From NCBI GenBank assembly GCA_963556495.2, contig OY747702.1:940001-1004000 (forward strand): a DNA stretch of 64,000 nt. The letters run 5' to 3'. The notes beneath the pieces were generated by a model that saw nothing but the letters and a program-made list of their open reading frames with translations, searched no databases and had not been told where the DNA came from. Made by a program: the position numbers and the translations under genes. Below are positions 33,000 to 44,734 of the stretch, one piece after another; the stretch's first letter is position 1, and each line of letters opens with the position of its first letter. Origin of the DNA: Valencia hispanica. Taxonomy: Eukaryota; Chordata; Actinopteri; Cyprinodontiformes; Valenciidae.

Positions 33000-33970
33000 A
33001 GGGGACTATTGTAAAGTATTTGCCCTTATTGGTCCAGTGCTCCACTCTTTGAAGCAATGAAAACACAGGCTGGAAAGCATGGGCTTCAATGGCCAGACTC
33101 ACCCCACAGTGGAAATGATGCGGAAACAAAAGGACAATTAGCACTAGTTTTAGCAGACGATGGACATCACACGACCTGGTCTAGAGTGGGCAGCCAGCCC
33201 AGACAGGTGGTGTTACGGTTACAATCAGCTGACGTTAACAGAATAAAAGGAAAAGAAAGAAAGAAGAGATATAGCAACGTTTCTAGCGACAACCAGTTTA
33301 CAACACAGAGCACACAACACTCTAGGCCAGCGTGCGGCGACGCTAATTGCCGATGAGTAAAAAGTGGTTTACGAGTTCACAAACTTATTTCAACGAACAG
33401 AAAGACTGGATCTAATCCGTCGAACCCGGAATGAAAGTGTTCAAATGGTGGATGAAGCAGCCGTGCACAGCGGATGTCAGAGATGGACGCGTCCAAATGC
33501 AGGCAATGGCCGGAATCGGGCCTGTCTTCAGAGAGCTATCTCGGTATAGCTCAGATCCCAGCAGACTCCCTAGATACACAAACGGGAAGCCGGTTTGCTT
33601 GGCAAGTAATACTTCAAAGTTTTCAAGGAAGTTCTTTCCTGATCCAGCAGGTCGGCACAAAAGAGGGAAAGTTGCTAGCAATTCAACTGTGCGTCTCCAT
33701 TCAGCTCAGCGATGAGCAGAGGAAAGACAATGATTTCACGTTGCGTGCCCCTTTATCAAATCTGTGATGTCATCACTGGCCACAGACTAATGAGAATGAT
33801 TTGATGGCTCAAAGTATGCTGGAAGATGCAGTCCATTCAGTTTGTGGAAAATGAATCCTAACACTACATTCAGTCATTTACCCATTAACTCACAAATTCA
33901 CATGCTGATGGTGGCAAACTACTACATTGTAGCCACAGATGCCCTGGGGCACACTGGCAGAGCCAAGACT
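33000..33970. other. Interval without a recognised gene
   Basis: Several open frames of 60-97 residues overlap on both strands, but none shows a protein family signature or a coding bias I can see. No terminal repeats were found. Confidence 0.4.
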
Positions 33971-33974
33971 GATT

Positions 33975-34140
33975 TTCTGTACTATGTTGTTGAATCTTTA
34001 ATATTGTTAGTCTACCTGATTACTGCTACTAGTGGTTCAATAAAAATAGCAAACAGGGAGGAAGAGTGGACATCCCTGCCTGGGTTATTGCTTCTATGTG
34101 GCACATCTTCAATCAACAGCTGATGGATGAAATGTCCATT
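33975..34140 (-). mobile_element. L1-like LINE RT fragment
   Basis: On the minus strand the text 'SSLFAIFIEPL' (within 34,012-34,060) matches the RT block that in L1/Tx1 elements follows the RQGCPLS motif. The preceding residues are damaged versions of that motif. It is a short decayed internal piece, with no ends visible. Confidence 0.55.
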
Positions 34141-34589
34141 AGCCATTCTTATGTGTTGTAGTTCGAACCAATCACAGTGCAGAATTCTGATGATTGACCC
34201 ATTGAATTGCCAATGGAATGCAAAGGCAGATATCTCACATGACAGGGCGGGCTTTATCGCTACTATTGTAAATGGCAAGCTTAAAATGGCTTTATCCAAC
34301 ACACAGACATGAGATGGTTACGCACAGTTATGCATGTGTCAAAACATACTTTGTTGTCAAAATAGACCACAGATGAGAGAGTGGAGCTTTGTTTTAGAAG
34401 AGGCAGTAATGATTCTGGCCTTTATTTAGAAAAATATTTACAAAATACTCTTTTTTTTGGTTTATTGCTGTCAAATGTGGTGTGGATAAAGATAATAATT
34501 CAAGCCTTAGACGGACAGTGTGTTTTAGGTCACATTATTTTAAAGCCAATTTTAGAGCATGTATTGTTAGAAAATAAATAGGTAGATAA

Positions 34590-35914
34590 TGTACTTGTGT
34601 CTGTTCTGGTTTTGTTAGATCTCAGTGCTGCTTTTGACACAGTTGATCACAATATTCTCTTGGAAAGGCTTGAACATGTTGCAGGGATCAAAGGAACAGC
34701 ACTAGGCTGGTTAAAATCATATTTGTCTGATAGATTCCAGTTTGTTCATCTAAATGATAAATCTTCTTCATTCTCAAGGGTTACTTGTGGAGTTCCACAG
34801 GGTTCTGTGCTTGGACCAATTCTTTTCACCATATATATGCTCCCAATTGGTAGAATCATTAGACAGCATGGGATAAATTTCCACAGCTATGCCGATGATA
34901 CACAACTATATTTATCCATAAATCCTGATGAACCCAGTCAGTTAGGTAGATTACAGGCATGTCTGGAAGACATAAACATGGATGACCCTGAACTTTTTGC
35001 TTTTAAATTCTGACAAGACAGAAGTTGCTGTCTTTGGACCAAAAGTTGTAAAAAATAAACTGATTAGTCAATCACTTCATCTGGATGGCATTAAATTGGC
35101 CCCCAGTAATAACGTAAAGAACCTCAGCGTTATTTTTGACAAAGACTTGACATTTAAATCCCATATTAAAAAGGTTTCTAGGATTTCTTTCTTTCATCTC
35201 CGGAATATTGCTAAAATGAGAAACATCCTGTCCAGGAGTGATGCTGAGAAACTAGTCCATGCATTTGTTACCTCAAGGCTGGACTACTGTAATTCTTTAC
35301 TATCAGGAAGTCCACAAAATTCCATTAAGAGCCTTCAGTTGATCCAAAATGCGGCAGCAAGAGTTCTGATGAATATTAAAAAGAGAGATCACATTTCTCC
35401 TGTTTTAGCTTCCCTTCATAGGCTCCCTGTTATATCCAGAATAGAATTTAAGATCCTTCTTCTTACATACAAAGCCCTTAATAATCAAGCTCCATCATAC
35501 ATCAGAGATCTAATTGTTCCATATGTTCCAAACAGAGCACTTCGCTCTCAGACTGCAGGTTTACTTGTAGTCCTAGGATTTCTAAAAGTAGAATGGGAGG
35601 CAGATCTTTTAGTTATCAGGCTCCTCTCCTGTGGAACCAGCTCCCAGCTTTAGTCCGTGAGGCAGACACTCTGTTTACTTTTAAGGCCAGGCTTAAAACT
35701 TTCCTTTTTGATAAAGCTTATAGTTACAGTGGCTAAGGTCATCCTGAGCTATCTCTGTAGTTATGCTGCTATAGGCTTAGACTGCTGGAGGACAGACTTA
35801 CCAATTTTCTTCACTCTGCTACTTCCTTTTCTCCTATGACTCTCCAGTTGTATTACAGTACATTCTGTTATTTAGACTGTTAACTTTGTTTTCTTTCAGT
35901 GTTTTTCTCTCCAT
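34590..35914 (+). mobile_element. L2-type LINE, 5' truncated, cut by a second L2
   Basis: It encodes the RT in two frames, then the start of the 3' UTR. The same 3' UTR appears in inverse orientation at 49.9-50.3 kb. The match stops at 'ctctccatagaag' (about 35,914), where the 5' UTR of the next, fuller LINE begins. The remaining 3' part of this element was not found after that LINE. Confidence 0.88.
34597..35653 (+). pseudogene. L2 LINE reverse transcriptase (one frameshift)
   Basis: The first frame (34,597-35,013) holds '[20 protein letters not shown]' with a catalytic Asp, '[20 protein letters not shown]' and '[13 protein letters not shown]' with the catalytic pair. A shift near 34,985 leads to the second frame (34,982-35,653) with 'LLNSDKTEVAVFGPK', 'VTSRLDYCNSLLSGSP' and 'PSYIRDLIVPYVPNRALRSQ'. 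The C-terminus is damaged near 35,570-35,650. The first part of RT and the endonuclease are missing. Confidence 0.88.
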
Positions 35915-36113
35915 AGAAGCTACACCTACGTCTGCTGAAGGAGGAGCAGCTGCTCTCTGTCTCTCTCCAGATCCGTTCACTTTATTTTCTTTTCTGTTTG
36001 CTTTTCTTGTTTTCTTTCTTAACCTTTTCTTAGTTACTTTATTTTCCCAGCCCCTGGAGTTACTGTATTGGACCAGATCTCTTCTTGGATTACTTTTCTA
36101 TGGACTTATCAAC

Positions 36114-37421
36114 ATGGCTTTTTGCTCAGCTGAGGATTTTGAAAAACTGCTCCACAGAATTGAGGGCATTGAAACGAAGCTACGTCGTCTGGAAATTAAT
36201 TTTGATCTCCACGCTGATTATGGACAAAATGAAACAACTTTACCTTTGAATACAAACAGCCCGGTGTTATGTCGGTCTAACCATGTCACAGAGACTCCCT
36301 ACAGGCGTCTGAGCGGCAGAACTCCGCACTACAATGAAAACTGGCCAGGTTTAAAACGCATGAAATCAAACCCAGCCCGTTCTCCGAGGAAGAAAAAACA
36401 AAAGAAACTCAGACACAGAGAAACCTCTGAACCCAGAACTGCAGCTTCTGCTAAAAGTAAAGAAAAGAGGTTTCAGCCAAAAACAACAGATATTTCTCCA
36501 CCTGGAATCCTGCTGAAAAACAGATTTGCAGCCTTGAGTTCCCCGAAAGATGACGCAGCCCCCAGGACCAGTCAAAGCCACCAGGAGAAACCCAGCCGCA
36601 TCAAACGGACACATAACAAAGTAAGAGCCCCTCCAGCAAAGACTGTTATCATACAAGACGGATCAATTAATGGAATTGAGGCTTTTTGTAGAAAGAATAC
36701 AAAAGTTTATAGCTGCTACAAAAATACAGTGAGAGAAATATCAGAAAAAATCCCTAAAATCTTGGACCAACATCCTGCTTTGGAAAAGCTTGTCATTCAC
36801 GCTGGATCAGCAGATATCGCGATGAGACAATCAGAGATTCTGAAGAGAGACTTTTCTGATCTCCTACAGAGACTTGATGGACTTAACGTAAACATCCTCA
36901 TCAGCGGACCAGTCCCTGAAGGGAATGATGAAAGATTTAGCAGACTCCGCATGCTCCATAAATGGTTGAAGAAACAATCAGCTGAGAAGTCGTTCACATT
37001 TATTAATAATTTCAAAGTATTTGGAAGTGCGAATCATCTGTTCAAAGAAGGGATGCGCTATTTGAACAAGGCCGGAGTAAGGCTCCTAGCAGCAAACATT
37101 TTTTCTTATCAAAATCAGAAAGCAAAACACTTGCTACCAAAAGCTGACCTTGAGGCGCCCATGGATATCAGAGAACAAAAACAGCAAGTCTGGATGACAC
37201 CACAGGACCGAACAGATAAACAACCATCAGAGATTAAGTCTTCATCTTCCTGTGACTCAGCCACATCAAATGAGTCTCCATTCAGAAACTTTACAGACAG
37301 ACTGAATGAGCAAATCAAATTTGGGACACTATTAATACCTAAACTTAGACTACACCAAACGCCTGGGACTAGTGTCAATAAGCCTGGGAGCTTCCCCCCA
37401 CTGATTATTACAGATATTTGA
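36114..37421 (+). CDS. L2 LINE ORF1 protein with esterase-like domain
   Basis: 435 residues from the ATG in 'aacatggct', chosen because the upstream open frame is hydrophobic 5' UTR sequence. A short heptad region (about residues 5-40, 'DFEKLLHRIEGIETKLRRLE') is a probable coiled coil. A basic, proline-rich stretch (80-190) may bind RNA. Residues 210-330 resemble the SGNH-esterase domain found in ORF1 of CR1/L2 elements: 'KLVIHAGSADIAMRQSEILK', 'NILISGPVPEGNDERFSRL' and 'LNKAGVRLLAANIF'. The family usually has H-x-G-x-ND near the first block and a D-G-x-H near the last. Here these read HAGSADI and EGMRYLN, so key residues appear altered. Confidence 0.75.
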   Translation: MAFCSAEDFEKLLHRIEGIETKLRRLEINFDLHADYGQNETTLPLNTNSPVLCRSNHVTETPYRRLSGRTPHYNENWPGLKRMKSNPARSPRKKKQKKLRHRETSEPRTAASAKSKEKRFQPKTTDISPPGILLKNRFAALSSPKDDAAPRTSQSHQEKPSRIKRTHNKVRAPPAKTVIIQDGSINGIEAFCRKNTKVYSCYKNTVREISEKIPKILDQHPALEKLVIHAGSADIAMRQSEILKRDFSDLLQRLDGLNVNILISGPVPEGNDERFSRLRMLHKWLKKQSAEKSFTFINNFKVFGSANHLFKEGMRYLNKAGVRLLAANIFSYQNQKAKHLLPKADLEAPMDIREQKQQVWMTPQDRTDKQPSEIKSSSSCDSATSNESPFRNFTDRLNEQIKFGTLLIPKLRLHQTPGTSVNKPGSFPPLIITDI

Positions 37422-37424
37422 TAT

Positions 37425-38562
37425 TTGAGGGAACCGGGCAATAAATCCACCCCTACCGTCTCCCAGAATTCACCCGGCACCCCTGAGGCTATATCAGTGA
37501 TTATCAGCAGCAGGAAACATAAACCCTTAACCACACGCTCTCATATTAAACAAAATCTCAAATTGATAACCTGTCAGAAGGTTCAGCTGCCCATCATCAC
37601 AATACTTAAGTTAGCTTTATTAAACATTAGATCTCTATCTGGGAAGTCTTTTCTTATCAATGACTTCATCACTGAACATAATTTACACACCCTTTTTTTA
37701 ATCAGAAACTTGGCTAGATGAAAATAACGAAACAACTTCATTAATAGAATCCAGTCCTCCAAATTATAATTTCTTAAGCGAGAACAGAAAACACAAACGA
37801 GGCGGAGGTGTAGCCACCATTTTTCACAACTCAATGAACTTTAAAAAGGTGACTCTGGGCACGTTTGATTCTTTTGAATACCTAGCCACCCAGATAAATG
37901 AGCCTAACAAAGCGTTATTTCTAAGTTTATATAAACCACCAAAACTTAACTCTAACTTCTTTAATGATTTCAATGACCTTCTTTCTGTAAAATGTATCGA
38001 CTATGACCAACTAATCATCGTGGGGGACTTTAACATCCATACCGACAACCCCCAAGATAGACAAGCAAAAACGTTAGATGATACTCTCCACAACTTCGGA
38101 CTGATCCAGCATGTCAAACAACCAACACACAATAAAGGACACACTCTGGACTTAATTATCAGCAAAGGTTTAAATATTTCTGACATCTCTGTAATTAATA
38201 TTGCATTATCTGACCATTTCTGTATTTTCTTTGAAAGTACCATCTCTGCTAAATTATCCAGCCACAGTAAGACCACTATAAAAAAGCGTTTTCTAGGGTA
38301 CAGTTCAGTAGAAACCTTTAAACGTATTTATCCATCCACCACATCCCCCTCATCTCCCAACTCAAACTCAGTAAATAAGTTGGTAGATAATTTCCTTGCG
38401 AAAATCCCAGACATCATGGATTCCATTGCTCCAACTAAAGTGAAAGTAGTCTCAGGTAGAAAAAAGTCTCAGTGGACAAGTAATCCACTGGTACGTAGTG
38501 AAAAAAGAGTGTTGACGAGCCGAGAGAAAATGACGGAAAACTCGACTCCAGGTTCACTGTGA
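37425..38562 (+). pseudogene. L2 LINE ORF2 endonuclease (frame-broken)
   Basis: The first frame (to 37,721) starts the apurinic-type endonuclease: 'LALLNIRSLSGKSFLINDFI'. A shift near 37,715 leads to the frame 37,834-38,562 with 'RGGGVATIF' just before it, then 'YKPPKLNSNFFNDFNDLL', 'LIIVGDFNIHTDNPQD' and 'ALSDHFCIFF'. GDFNIH and SDH carry catalytic residues of the nuclease that nicks target DNA. A further break near 38,530 precedes the RT region. Confidence 0.85.
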
Positions 38563-38599
38563 GATCTACAAAGAGAGACTGAATAGATATCAGCTAACT

Positions 38600-39962
38600 A
38601 TAAAAGATGCTAGGGAATCGTTCTTTTCTGAAATCATCAACAGAAACATTAATAATGCACGGACTCTATTTGCAACAGTGGAAAGACTAACTAATCCTTT
38701 AGTGACAGTAGCCCCTGAACTAAACTCTACCAGGGCCTGCAATGAATTTGCCAGCTTTTTCACTGAAAAGATTCTAACAATTAGACGGTCAATCTGTACC
38801 TCAATATCGAACCCACAACCAGTGCCATCCCCAATCAACAACAATGTAGAGAAAATGTCTGAATTCCACGAATTAAACCAGAACAGCCTTGGAAAAAATC
38901 ATTATCCAATTAAGCTCCTCCTCCTGCTGTCTTGATATTCTACCCACAGCTTTTCTAAAGAAGGTTCTTCCTGTTATTGGTTCTGATCTTGTTCAAATAG
39001 TGAACTCATCACTGATATCAGGTGTCTTCCCTCAGGCTTTAAAAACAGCAGTTATTAAACCACTGCTAAAGAAGAAAAATCTGGACAACACGTTAATGCA
39101 GAACTACAGGCCAATCTCTAATCTCCCATTCATCAGTAAGATTATTGAAAAAGCTGTGTTTAAGCAGTTAAATGGCTTCAAAACAATGACAAACCATTTT
39201 GATGCTTTTCAGTCTGGTTTCCGTGCTCACCACAGCACCGAGACTGTCCTCGTCAAAGTATTTAATGACATCCGCATAAATACAGACTGTGGAAGAACCA
39301 CAGTGCTGGTTCTGTTGGACCTCAGTGCAGCATTTGACACTGTTGATCATGATATTTTATTGGAACAACTAGAGAGCTGGGTCGGACTCTCTGGTACAGT
39401 ACTTGGCTGGTTCGAGTCTTACCTAAAGAACAGGGACTTCTATGTTTCAATAGGAAACTTTTCATCAGAACGAACAGAAATCACATGTGGGGTGCCCCAG
39501 GGCTCCATCCTGGGGCCCCTCTTGTTTAATATCTACATGCTCCCACTAGGCAAGATTATAGCAACCAATAACATTAGCTACCATAACTACGCAGATGACA
39601 CTCAGCTCTACATTACAATGGCACCAGGTGACTCTGAACCCATTCAAACCCTAAATCAATGCATTGACCAAATAAATGGATGGATGTGCCATAACTTTCT
39701 CCAGCTGAATAGAAACAAAACTGAAGTGATTATTTTTGGACCCAAGGAGGAACGATCAAGAGTCAGCACACAGCTTAAATTAATACAGCTAGAAACTACT
39801 GATCAGGTTCGTAACCTAGGTGTAGTAATGGACTCAGACCTGAACCTCCAGGGTCACATAAAGGCAATAACAAGGTCAGCGTTCTATCACCTGAAGAACA
39901 TCTCTAGGATTAAAGGACTGATTTTGCAACACGACCTAGAAAAACTCATCCATGCGGATTGA
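38600..39962 (+). pseudogene. L2 LINE ORF2 reverse transcriptase, main part
   Basis: The linker frame 38,678-38,935 ('TRACNEFASFFTEKILTIRR') passes through a shift near 38,900 into 38,889-39,962. That frame has '[20 protein letters not shown]', '[20 protein letters not shown]', '[20 protein letters not shown]', '[20 protein letters not shown]' and '[13 protein letters not shown]'. All RT catalytic residues are present. The frame ends by a shift at 39,955, just before '[13 protein letters not shown]'. Sequence identity with the nested copy at 21.9-22.8 kb is very high. Confidence 0.9.
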
Positions 39963-40404
39963 TTACTGCAACAGCATCTTCACAGGTCTGCCTAAAAAGT
40001 CAATCAGACAGCTGCAGCTGATCCAGAACGCTGCCGCTCGCGTGCTCACTAGAACCAGGAAAGTAGAGCACATCACCCCAGTTCTAAAGTCCTTACACTG
40101 GCTCCCTGTAGCTCAGAGAATAGACTTTAAAATACTTTTACTAGTTTATAAATCATTACATGGCTTAGCACCAAAATATGTTGAAGACCTGTTGTCATGG
40201 TACCAACCACCAAGACCACTCAGGTCCTCCAACTCTAGCCTACTAAACATCCCTAGACTCAGAACTAAACATGGAGAAGCAGCTTTCACTTTTTATGCTC
40301 CCCTTATCTGGAACAGACTTCCTGACGAGTGTAGAGCTGGTGAAACTCTGAACTGCTTTAAATCGAGATTAAAAACCCATCTGTTTAGAATTGCCTTTGA
40401 GTAA
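39952..40404 (+). pseudogene. L2 LINE ORF2 C-terminus
   Basis: 150 residues continuing from the broken RT: '[20 protein letters not shown]', '[18 protein letters not shown]' and the terminal '[16 protein letters not shown]'. In the nested copy this part is in one frame with RT, so only a small deletion at about 39,955 separates them here. Confidence 0.9.
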
Positions 40405-40611
40405 ATGCTTGATGTCATATGTATGAAATGTGTTCATGCTCTCTTGCTTTTTTTTTTTTCTCTTGCTTTATTGTGTATCATGTGTAATGTGTGTTTATTT
40501 TATGTGTTTCTTTTAAATCACCAAATCATGTAAAGCACCTTGAATTACCCTGCTGTTGAAAGTGTGCTATAGAAATAAAATTGCCTTGCCTTGCCTTGCC
40601 TTGCCTTGGTA

Positions 40612-41740
40612 AATTAAAGGGATTCTGACTGCCACAGAGGAGCATAAAATATCATTATATGCAGATGTTTTGCTGTATCTGACTGATCCTGTATCACCAA
40701 TACTAAACTTGAACGAAATGATTGCTGTTTATGGCTATTTATCTGGCTATAAAACAAATGTTGATAAAACGGAGGCAATGGTTGTCAATAACAATATCCT
40801 ACTGGAGGTAAAACAACAAAGCAGTTTTAGGTGGTCTAGAGAAGGCATCAAATATCTAGGCATCAGTATCCCTCTTTCATTAAAGGATTTGTTTCCTGTC
40901 AACTATGGCAAAACTGGATATAATTAAGAAAGACCTGGAGCGGTGATCAGCGTTGCCCCTCACCTTCCTCGGTCGCATCACAATAATTTGCATGAATCTT
41001 CTACCAAGATTATTGAATTTGTTCCAGATGCAACCAATTGGAATACCAAAATACACATTCACTGATTTGGATAAAATAATATCAAAATTCATATGGCAGA
41101 GCAAGCGCGCTTGCATAAAATACAAATCACTACAGAGAAGCAAGGGAGATGAGGGGGCTTAATCTTCTAGTTTTAAAATATTATTTCTGGGCAGCACGGT
41201 TAAAGCCTTTAATTTCTTGGATCCTAGGGGATTCTCAGACAAGGTGGCTTAGTAATGAACAAACAATGTGCTCTGAACCATTAAATGTATTTTCATTTTT
41301 AGCTATCCCAATAAAGGAACTACCGTTGTGGACTAGAACCACGGTTAACATTTGGAACAAGGTACGAGTTGTATTTAAGTTGCCAAGAGGTTTATCAGTT
41401 TTAACAAGCATCGGATATATTAAATCCTTCGCTCCCAATTCTTTAGACAAAAGTTTTTCTAAATAGGCTGAACAGAGGCTTATGTTTCTACATCAGCTAA
41501 TCAACATGAACAACATTATGTCATGTGAAGAGTTACATAGGCATTTCCAGAAAAGTGTATTCTTTAGATACTTACAATTGCCCTCTTGGATGAGGTGTAT
41601 AAGGCTATAAACCAGATTTTTCAGGAGGTCATACCAAAGGATGCAACAGTTGCATTACTCTGTATTATGCCAGCTGGTGTGCAAGGATGTGCTAAATCAC
41701 ATCTTTTAAATCATATCTTAAAAATGGTCTAGGAAAAATT
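40612..41740 (+). mobile_element. L1/Tx1-like LINE fragment
   Basis: The frames at 40,640-40,927, 40,953-41,162 and 41,149-41,466 give L1-type RT text. It begins with 'LYADVLLYLTDPVSPILNL', in which the usual YADD has lost an Asp, followed by 'LSGYKTNVDKTEAM' and 'GIKYLGISIPLSL'. Next come 'PLTFLGRITIICMNLLPRLL' and 'KFIWQSKRACIKYKSLQR', then 'LNLLVLKYYFWAARLKPLI'. The last part, 'RYLQLPSWM', lies near 41,570. Several shifts and stops break the frame. Both ends are missing. Confidence 0.82.
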
Positions 41741-41940
41741 AACTAAGCTAAAATACTAAAAGTTTCTAAACATGTACCCCAAAACACAGGCTAAGGGAAG
41801 CCTTAAATAAAATACAGGGGCAAAACAAACAAACTTAAAGTGCTGTCTCTTTAACTTAATGCCAGGTGTTATCAAAAATAAACTACTCAAAGATAACACA
41901 CAAAAACCAACACAAGTACAGCACTAAACAAAAGTTCTAA

Positions 41941-42058
41941 CAAAACTAAGCAGAAGAGAAACACACAAAGTAGAAGAGAAACAAACAAAGAAGAGAAACA
42001 AACAAAGCAGAAGAGAAACAAAGCAGAAGAGAAACAAACAAAGCAGAAACAAAAAGTA
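41941..42058 (+). repeat. Degenerate minisatellite
   Basis: A unit close to 'aagcagaagagaaacaaac' is repeated about six times with deletions. It precedes the hAT element at 42,183. Confidence 0.85.
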
Positions 42059-42686
42059 GTGATGTTAGGATGTGTGCCGAGGCTACGAAGCGTGTGTCGA
42101 GCAGTGGAGAAGGTGTTTCCACAAAGCGCGTATCAAGGCCTGCTTCATTTAGGGGAGGAGCCAGAAACGATTACGTCTGAAGTAGGGATGAGCGAGTCAA
42201 GCATTATCTGTATCTGTTAACCATATGAATTTTCTGTATCCGTATCTGTACTCGGACTGGGCGGGACCTATCCCGGAAGTGGGCGGGGTTTAACCAGGAA
42301 GTGGGTTGAGTTGTCTTGAAATGGGCGGTGCTTTAACCGGTATATTATTTTAAACATGCAATTGATATGGGTTCATCAGAATTTTTTATATTTATTGCTG
42401 ATTAGAAAACTATTTACATGACAGCATCAGCATTGAGCTTCAGATCAATGGTTTTGATCACAATAACAGACAAACTATATACAGACCAAGTTTTGCAACA
42501 ATGAATACAACACATGCGGTTGCAATTATGAAGTAAAATGTAATGAACAAGAGTTTTCATCTCACCATTACTTTCTTTTTTAAACTTTTAACTTTTTTAT
42601 GATCAATGTGATTTAAAAGAAAATGTTTTGGTTCTTTTTTATTTTCACACCAGGTATGTGTGTCTGTGTGTGAGTGTGTTTGTGTG

Positions 42687-42996
42687 TGTAGCTTCATTTG
42701 TAATATTATTTATACCTTTATTTATTTATTTTTTTAAATAAAGCAAGAAAGTGTCACTCAGTGCGTGAAGTAACAAAAACTGGTTAGAACCAGCTGACGG
42801 TAAAAAAAAAAAAAAAAACTCAGATGACCGACAGAGAGAGAATGTGTAGCCAATTCATTTGTAATATGGTTTTATACCAATACTTCATTTTTTTAAATGA
42901 AGTACAGTGTCAGACACTGAGTGCGTGAAGTAAAGAAAAAAAAACTGTTTAGAGCCAGCTGACAGTTTAAAAAAGAAAGAAAGAATCTCCGACAGG
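42687..42996 (+). repeat. Diverged direct repeat of about 150 bp inside the hAT element
   Basis: Two copies run in tandem (about 42,687-42,835 and 42,847-42,996). Both contain 'ttcatttgtaat', then 'cagtgcgtgaagta' or 'gagtgcgtgaagta', then 'agccagctgac' or 'aaccagctgac', and end in a poly(A) run and 'gacaggga'/'gacagaga' text. Confidence 0.75.
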
Positions 42997-43346
42997 GAGA
43001 GACGCGAGTCGCATTTTACCAAGCACCACCACGTCTGAACAAACCCCACGTTTACCAAAACTCTACTGGTTAATAGGTAAGTAGGCTAATACAGTAAAAA
43101 CCAAACCTGAACAAATGAGAGAGTGAGAGAGGGCGCTGTTCACTTCTCTTCTTTTCTCTTCTCAGTGTTGTGTCTGTGTGTGTGTGTGAGTGAGTGTGTA
43201 GTAGAGCGGCGCTGTGACCAGAACTCAGACACAGTCAGCTACGCAATGATAATTTTTATTCAATCCGAGCACAGATATTGACTCGTATTACTCGTATGAT
43301 ACTCGTACTCGGCAAAAGTGCTTTATCCGTACCGGATACTCATTTC

Positions 43347-43605
43347 CAGTGTTGCCAACTGTCTTCGACAGAAAGTAGCTGAAATTGCCTACATGCGCAG
43401 ATCATTCCCTTTCTGAGGGTCGGGAAGGAGCAAGCTGGGTCTCTAAAATGCAGGAAATATCGGCGACAAAGTTTCACAGAAAGTAGCTAAGGGTGGTCAG
43501 AAATGTCACTGAATTTTTCGCTACGCGCTTTTTGGAATAAAAGTCATTAAGGGGGTCTGAAAAGTCGTTAGAAATAGCGACAAAGTCGCTAAGTTGGCAA
43601 CACTG
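43347..43605. mobile_element. 259-bp hAT-type MITE nested in the larger element
   Basis: The ends are exact inverted repeats 'cagtgttgccaact' and 'agttggcaacactg'. CTCATTTC and CTCGTTTC flank it, an 8-bp duplication with one mismatch. The inside contains repeated 'aaagtagct' and 'aaagtcgct' words. Confidence 0.93.
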
Positions 43606-43895
43606 CTCGTTTCAGCCGAGTATCCGCCTCAACTCTAGTCTGAAGCACCGCTGCCCGGCTGTACCACATGACTGCTTCGGGAAGTGGTTCAGAGTTTGCT
43701 GAGAGGTTCGACAAAACATATAAATCCCCTCAGGCTCCATTCAAAATGTGGGTTTGTGTAGGAGAGTTGCAGTCAGTTTGGAGTTTGGATAGGAGAGTTT
43801 GGTTAGCGTTAATATAGTTTTGAGATAGTTTTGAGAGTAAAGAGACAGATAGTTTGAAGATTTAGGAGAGTGAGGAGAGAAAGATAAGATTTAGG

Positions 43896-44725
43896 TAGGG
43901 TGACCAACTGTCCTGTTTTTATAGATTGATGAAAATGTCCGGATTTTCATTGTTTTTAAGTGGACTAATAAGCATACTTAAAGTGACTGGTGCGATGCAT
44001 GCAATACGACACATTTCCTCTTATCTATTGTTCTCACTGAAAACGATAGATGCTTTCGTCGATGGTTCTGAACCGTTTCATAGACGTAAGACAGCGGGCT
44101 TTGATGCACTGCACCACTTTGCCCTTGGCCGTGCTACGCGCACGGCATTGCGACTGTTTACAAGATATTAAAGCGCAAGTGTAGCTTTACAGACAAACAG
44201 AGCTGGCATAGCTGGCATATGTGTTTCTGTGTGTGACTAAGTGGCAAAGATCTAGTAGGTCTGCATGGAAACGAAATCTATAATAATAATTCATTTATAA
44301 ACTGACTGAGGAGGATGAAGATAAAATAAAAAAAATGGAGCAGGCATTATTGTGTTTTTGAGACTGCTGCTTTTTGATGTTATTATTACATTGAAAAGAA
44401 AATAATAGCCTACCTGTTTTCTCAGAATGTTATTTCAGATTTTTGTTACATTTTTGTCCAGTAAAGCAAACTATTACTGTTTCTGGTACATTTTCTAATT
44501 TGGAAGAGTAATTACTTCTATTATTAAATAATTTCTAGAGATTTTAAAGTCATTTTTGCACTTGTGAAAGCCTATCTTAAGTTTGTTATTAAACTGTTCA
44601 TTCTAACCACATGGAGAATGCATGCTTTAAATATGTTAAAATCAAAAGTCTGGTCACAGTCATGACAGTGCTTCAGGACTGTGCCAAGTGTCCTCTTTTT
44701 TAGAAATCAAAATATGGTCACCCTA
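43896..44725. mobile_element. DNA transposon with TAGGGTGACC ends
   Basis: Inverted termini 'tagggtgacca' and 'tggtcaccccta'-like (plus 'ggtcaccctaa') enclose 830 bp. ATTTAGG is repeated on both sides (43,889-43,895 and 44,726-44,732). The 81-residue frame at 43,926-44,171 shows no transposase motif. hAT-type by termini and duplication length, with the eighth base of the duplication unclear. Confidence 0.8.
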
Positions 44726-44734
44726 ATTTAGGAG

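Larger units (their letters stand above)
35915..40607 (+). mobile_element. Nearly full-length L2-type LINE
   Basis: A 5' UTR, ORF1, endonuclease, RT and 3' UTR are present over 4.7 kb. The end is a run of TTGCC units (about 40,583-40,607), the same tail as the nested copy in ERV-A. The 5' start is placed where similarity to the interrupted older L2 stops. ORF2 carries at least four frame breaks. Confidence 0.88.
42183..43637. mobile_element. hAT-type nonautonomous transposon
   Basis: A perfect 8-bp duplication GTCTGAAG flanks it (42,175-42,182 and 43,638-43,645). The termini read 'tagggatgagcgag' and, inverted, 'tagagttgaggcgg'. The interior has 'gtatctgtactcgg' words near the left and their inverted relatives near the right end. 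It carries no transposase. A small MITE (43,347-43,605) is nested near the right end. Confidence 0.88.
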
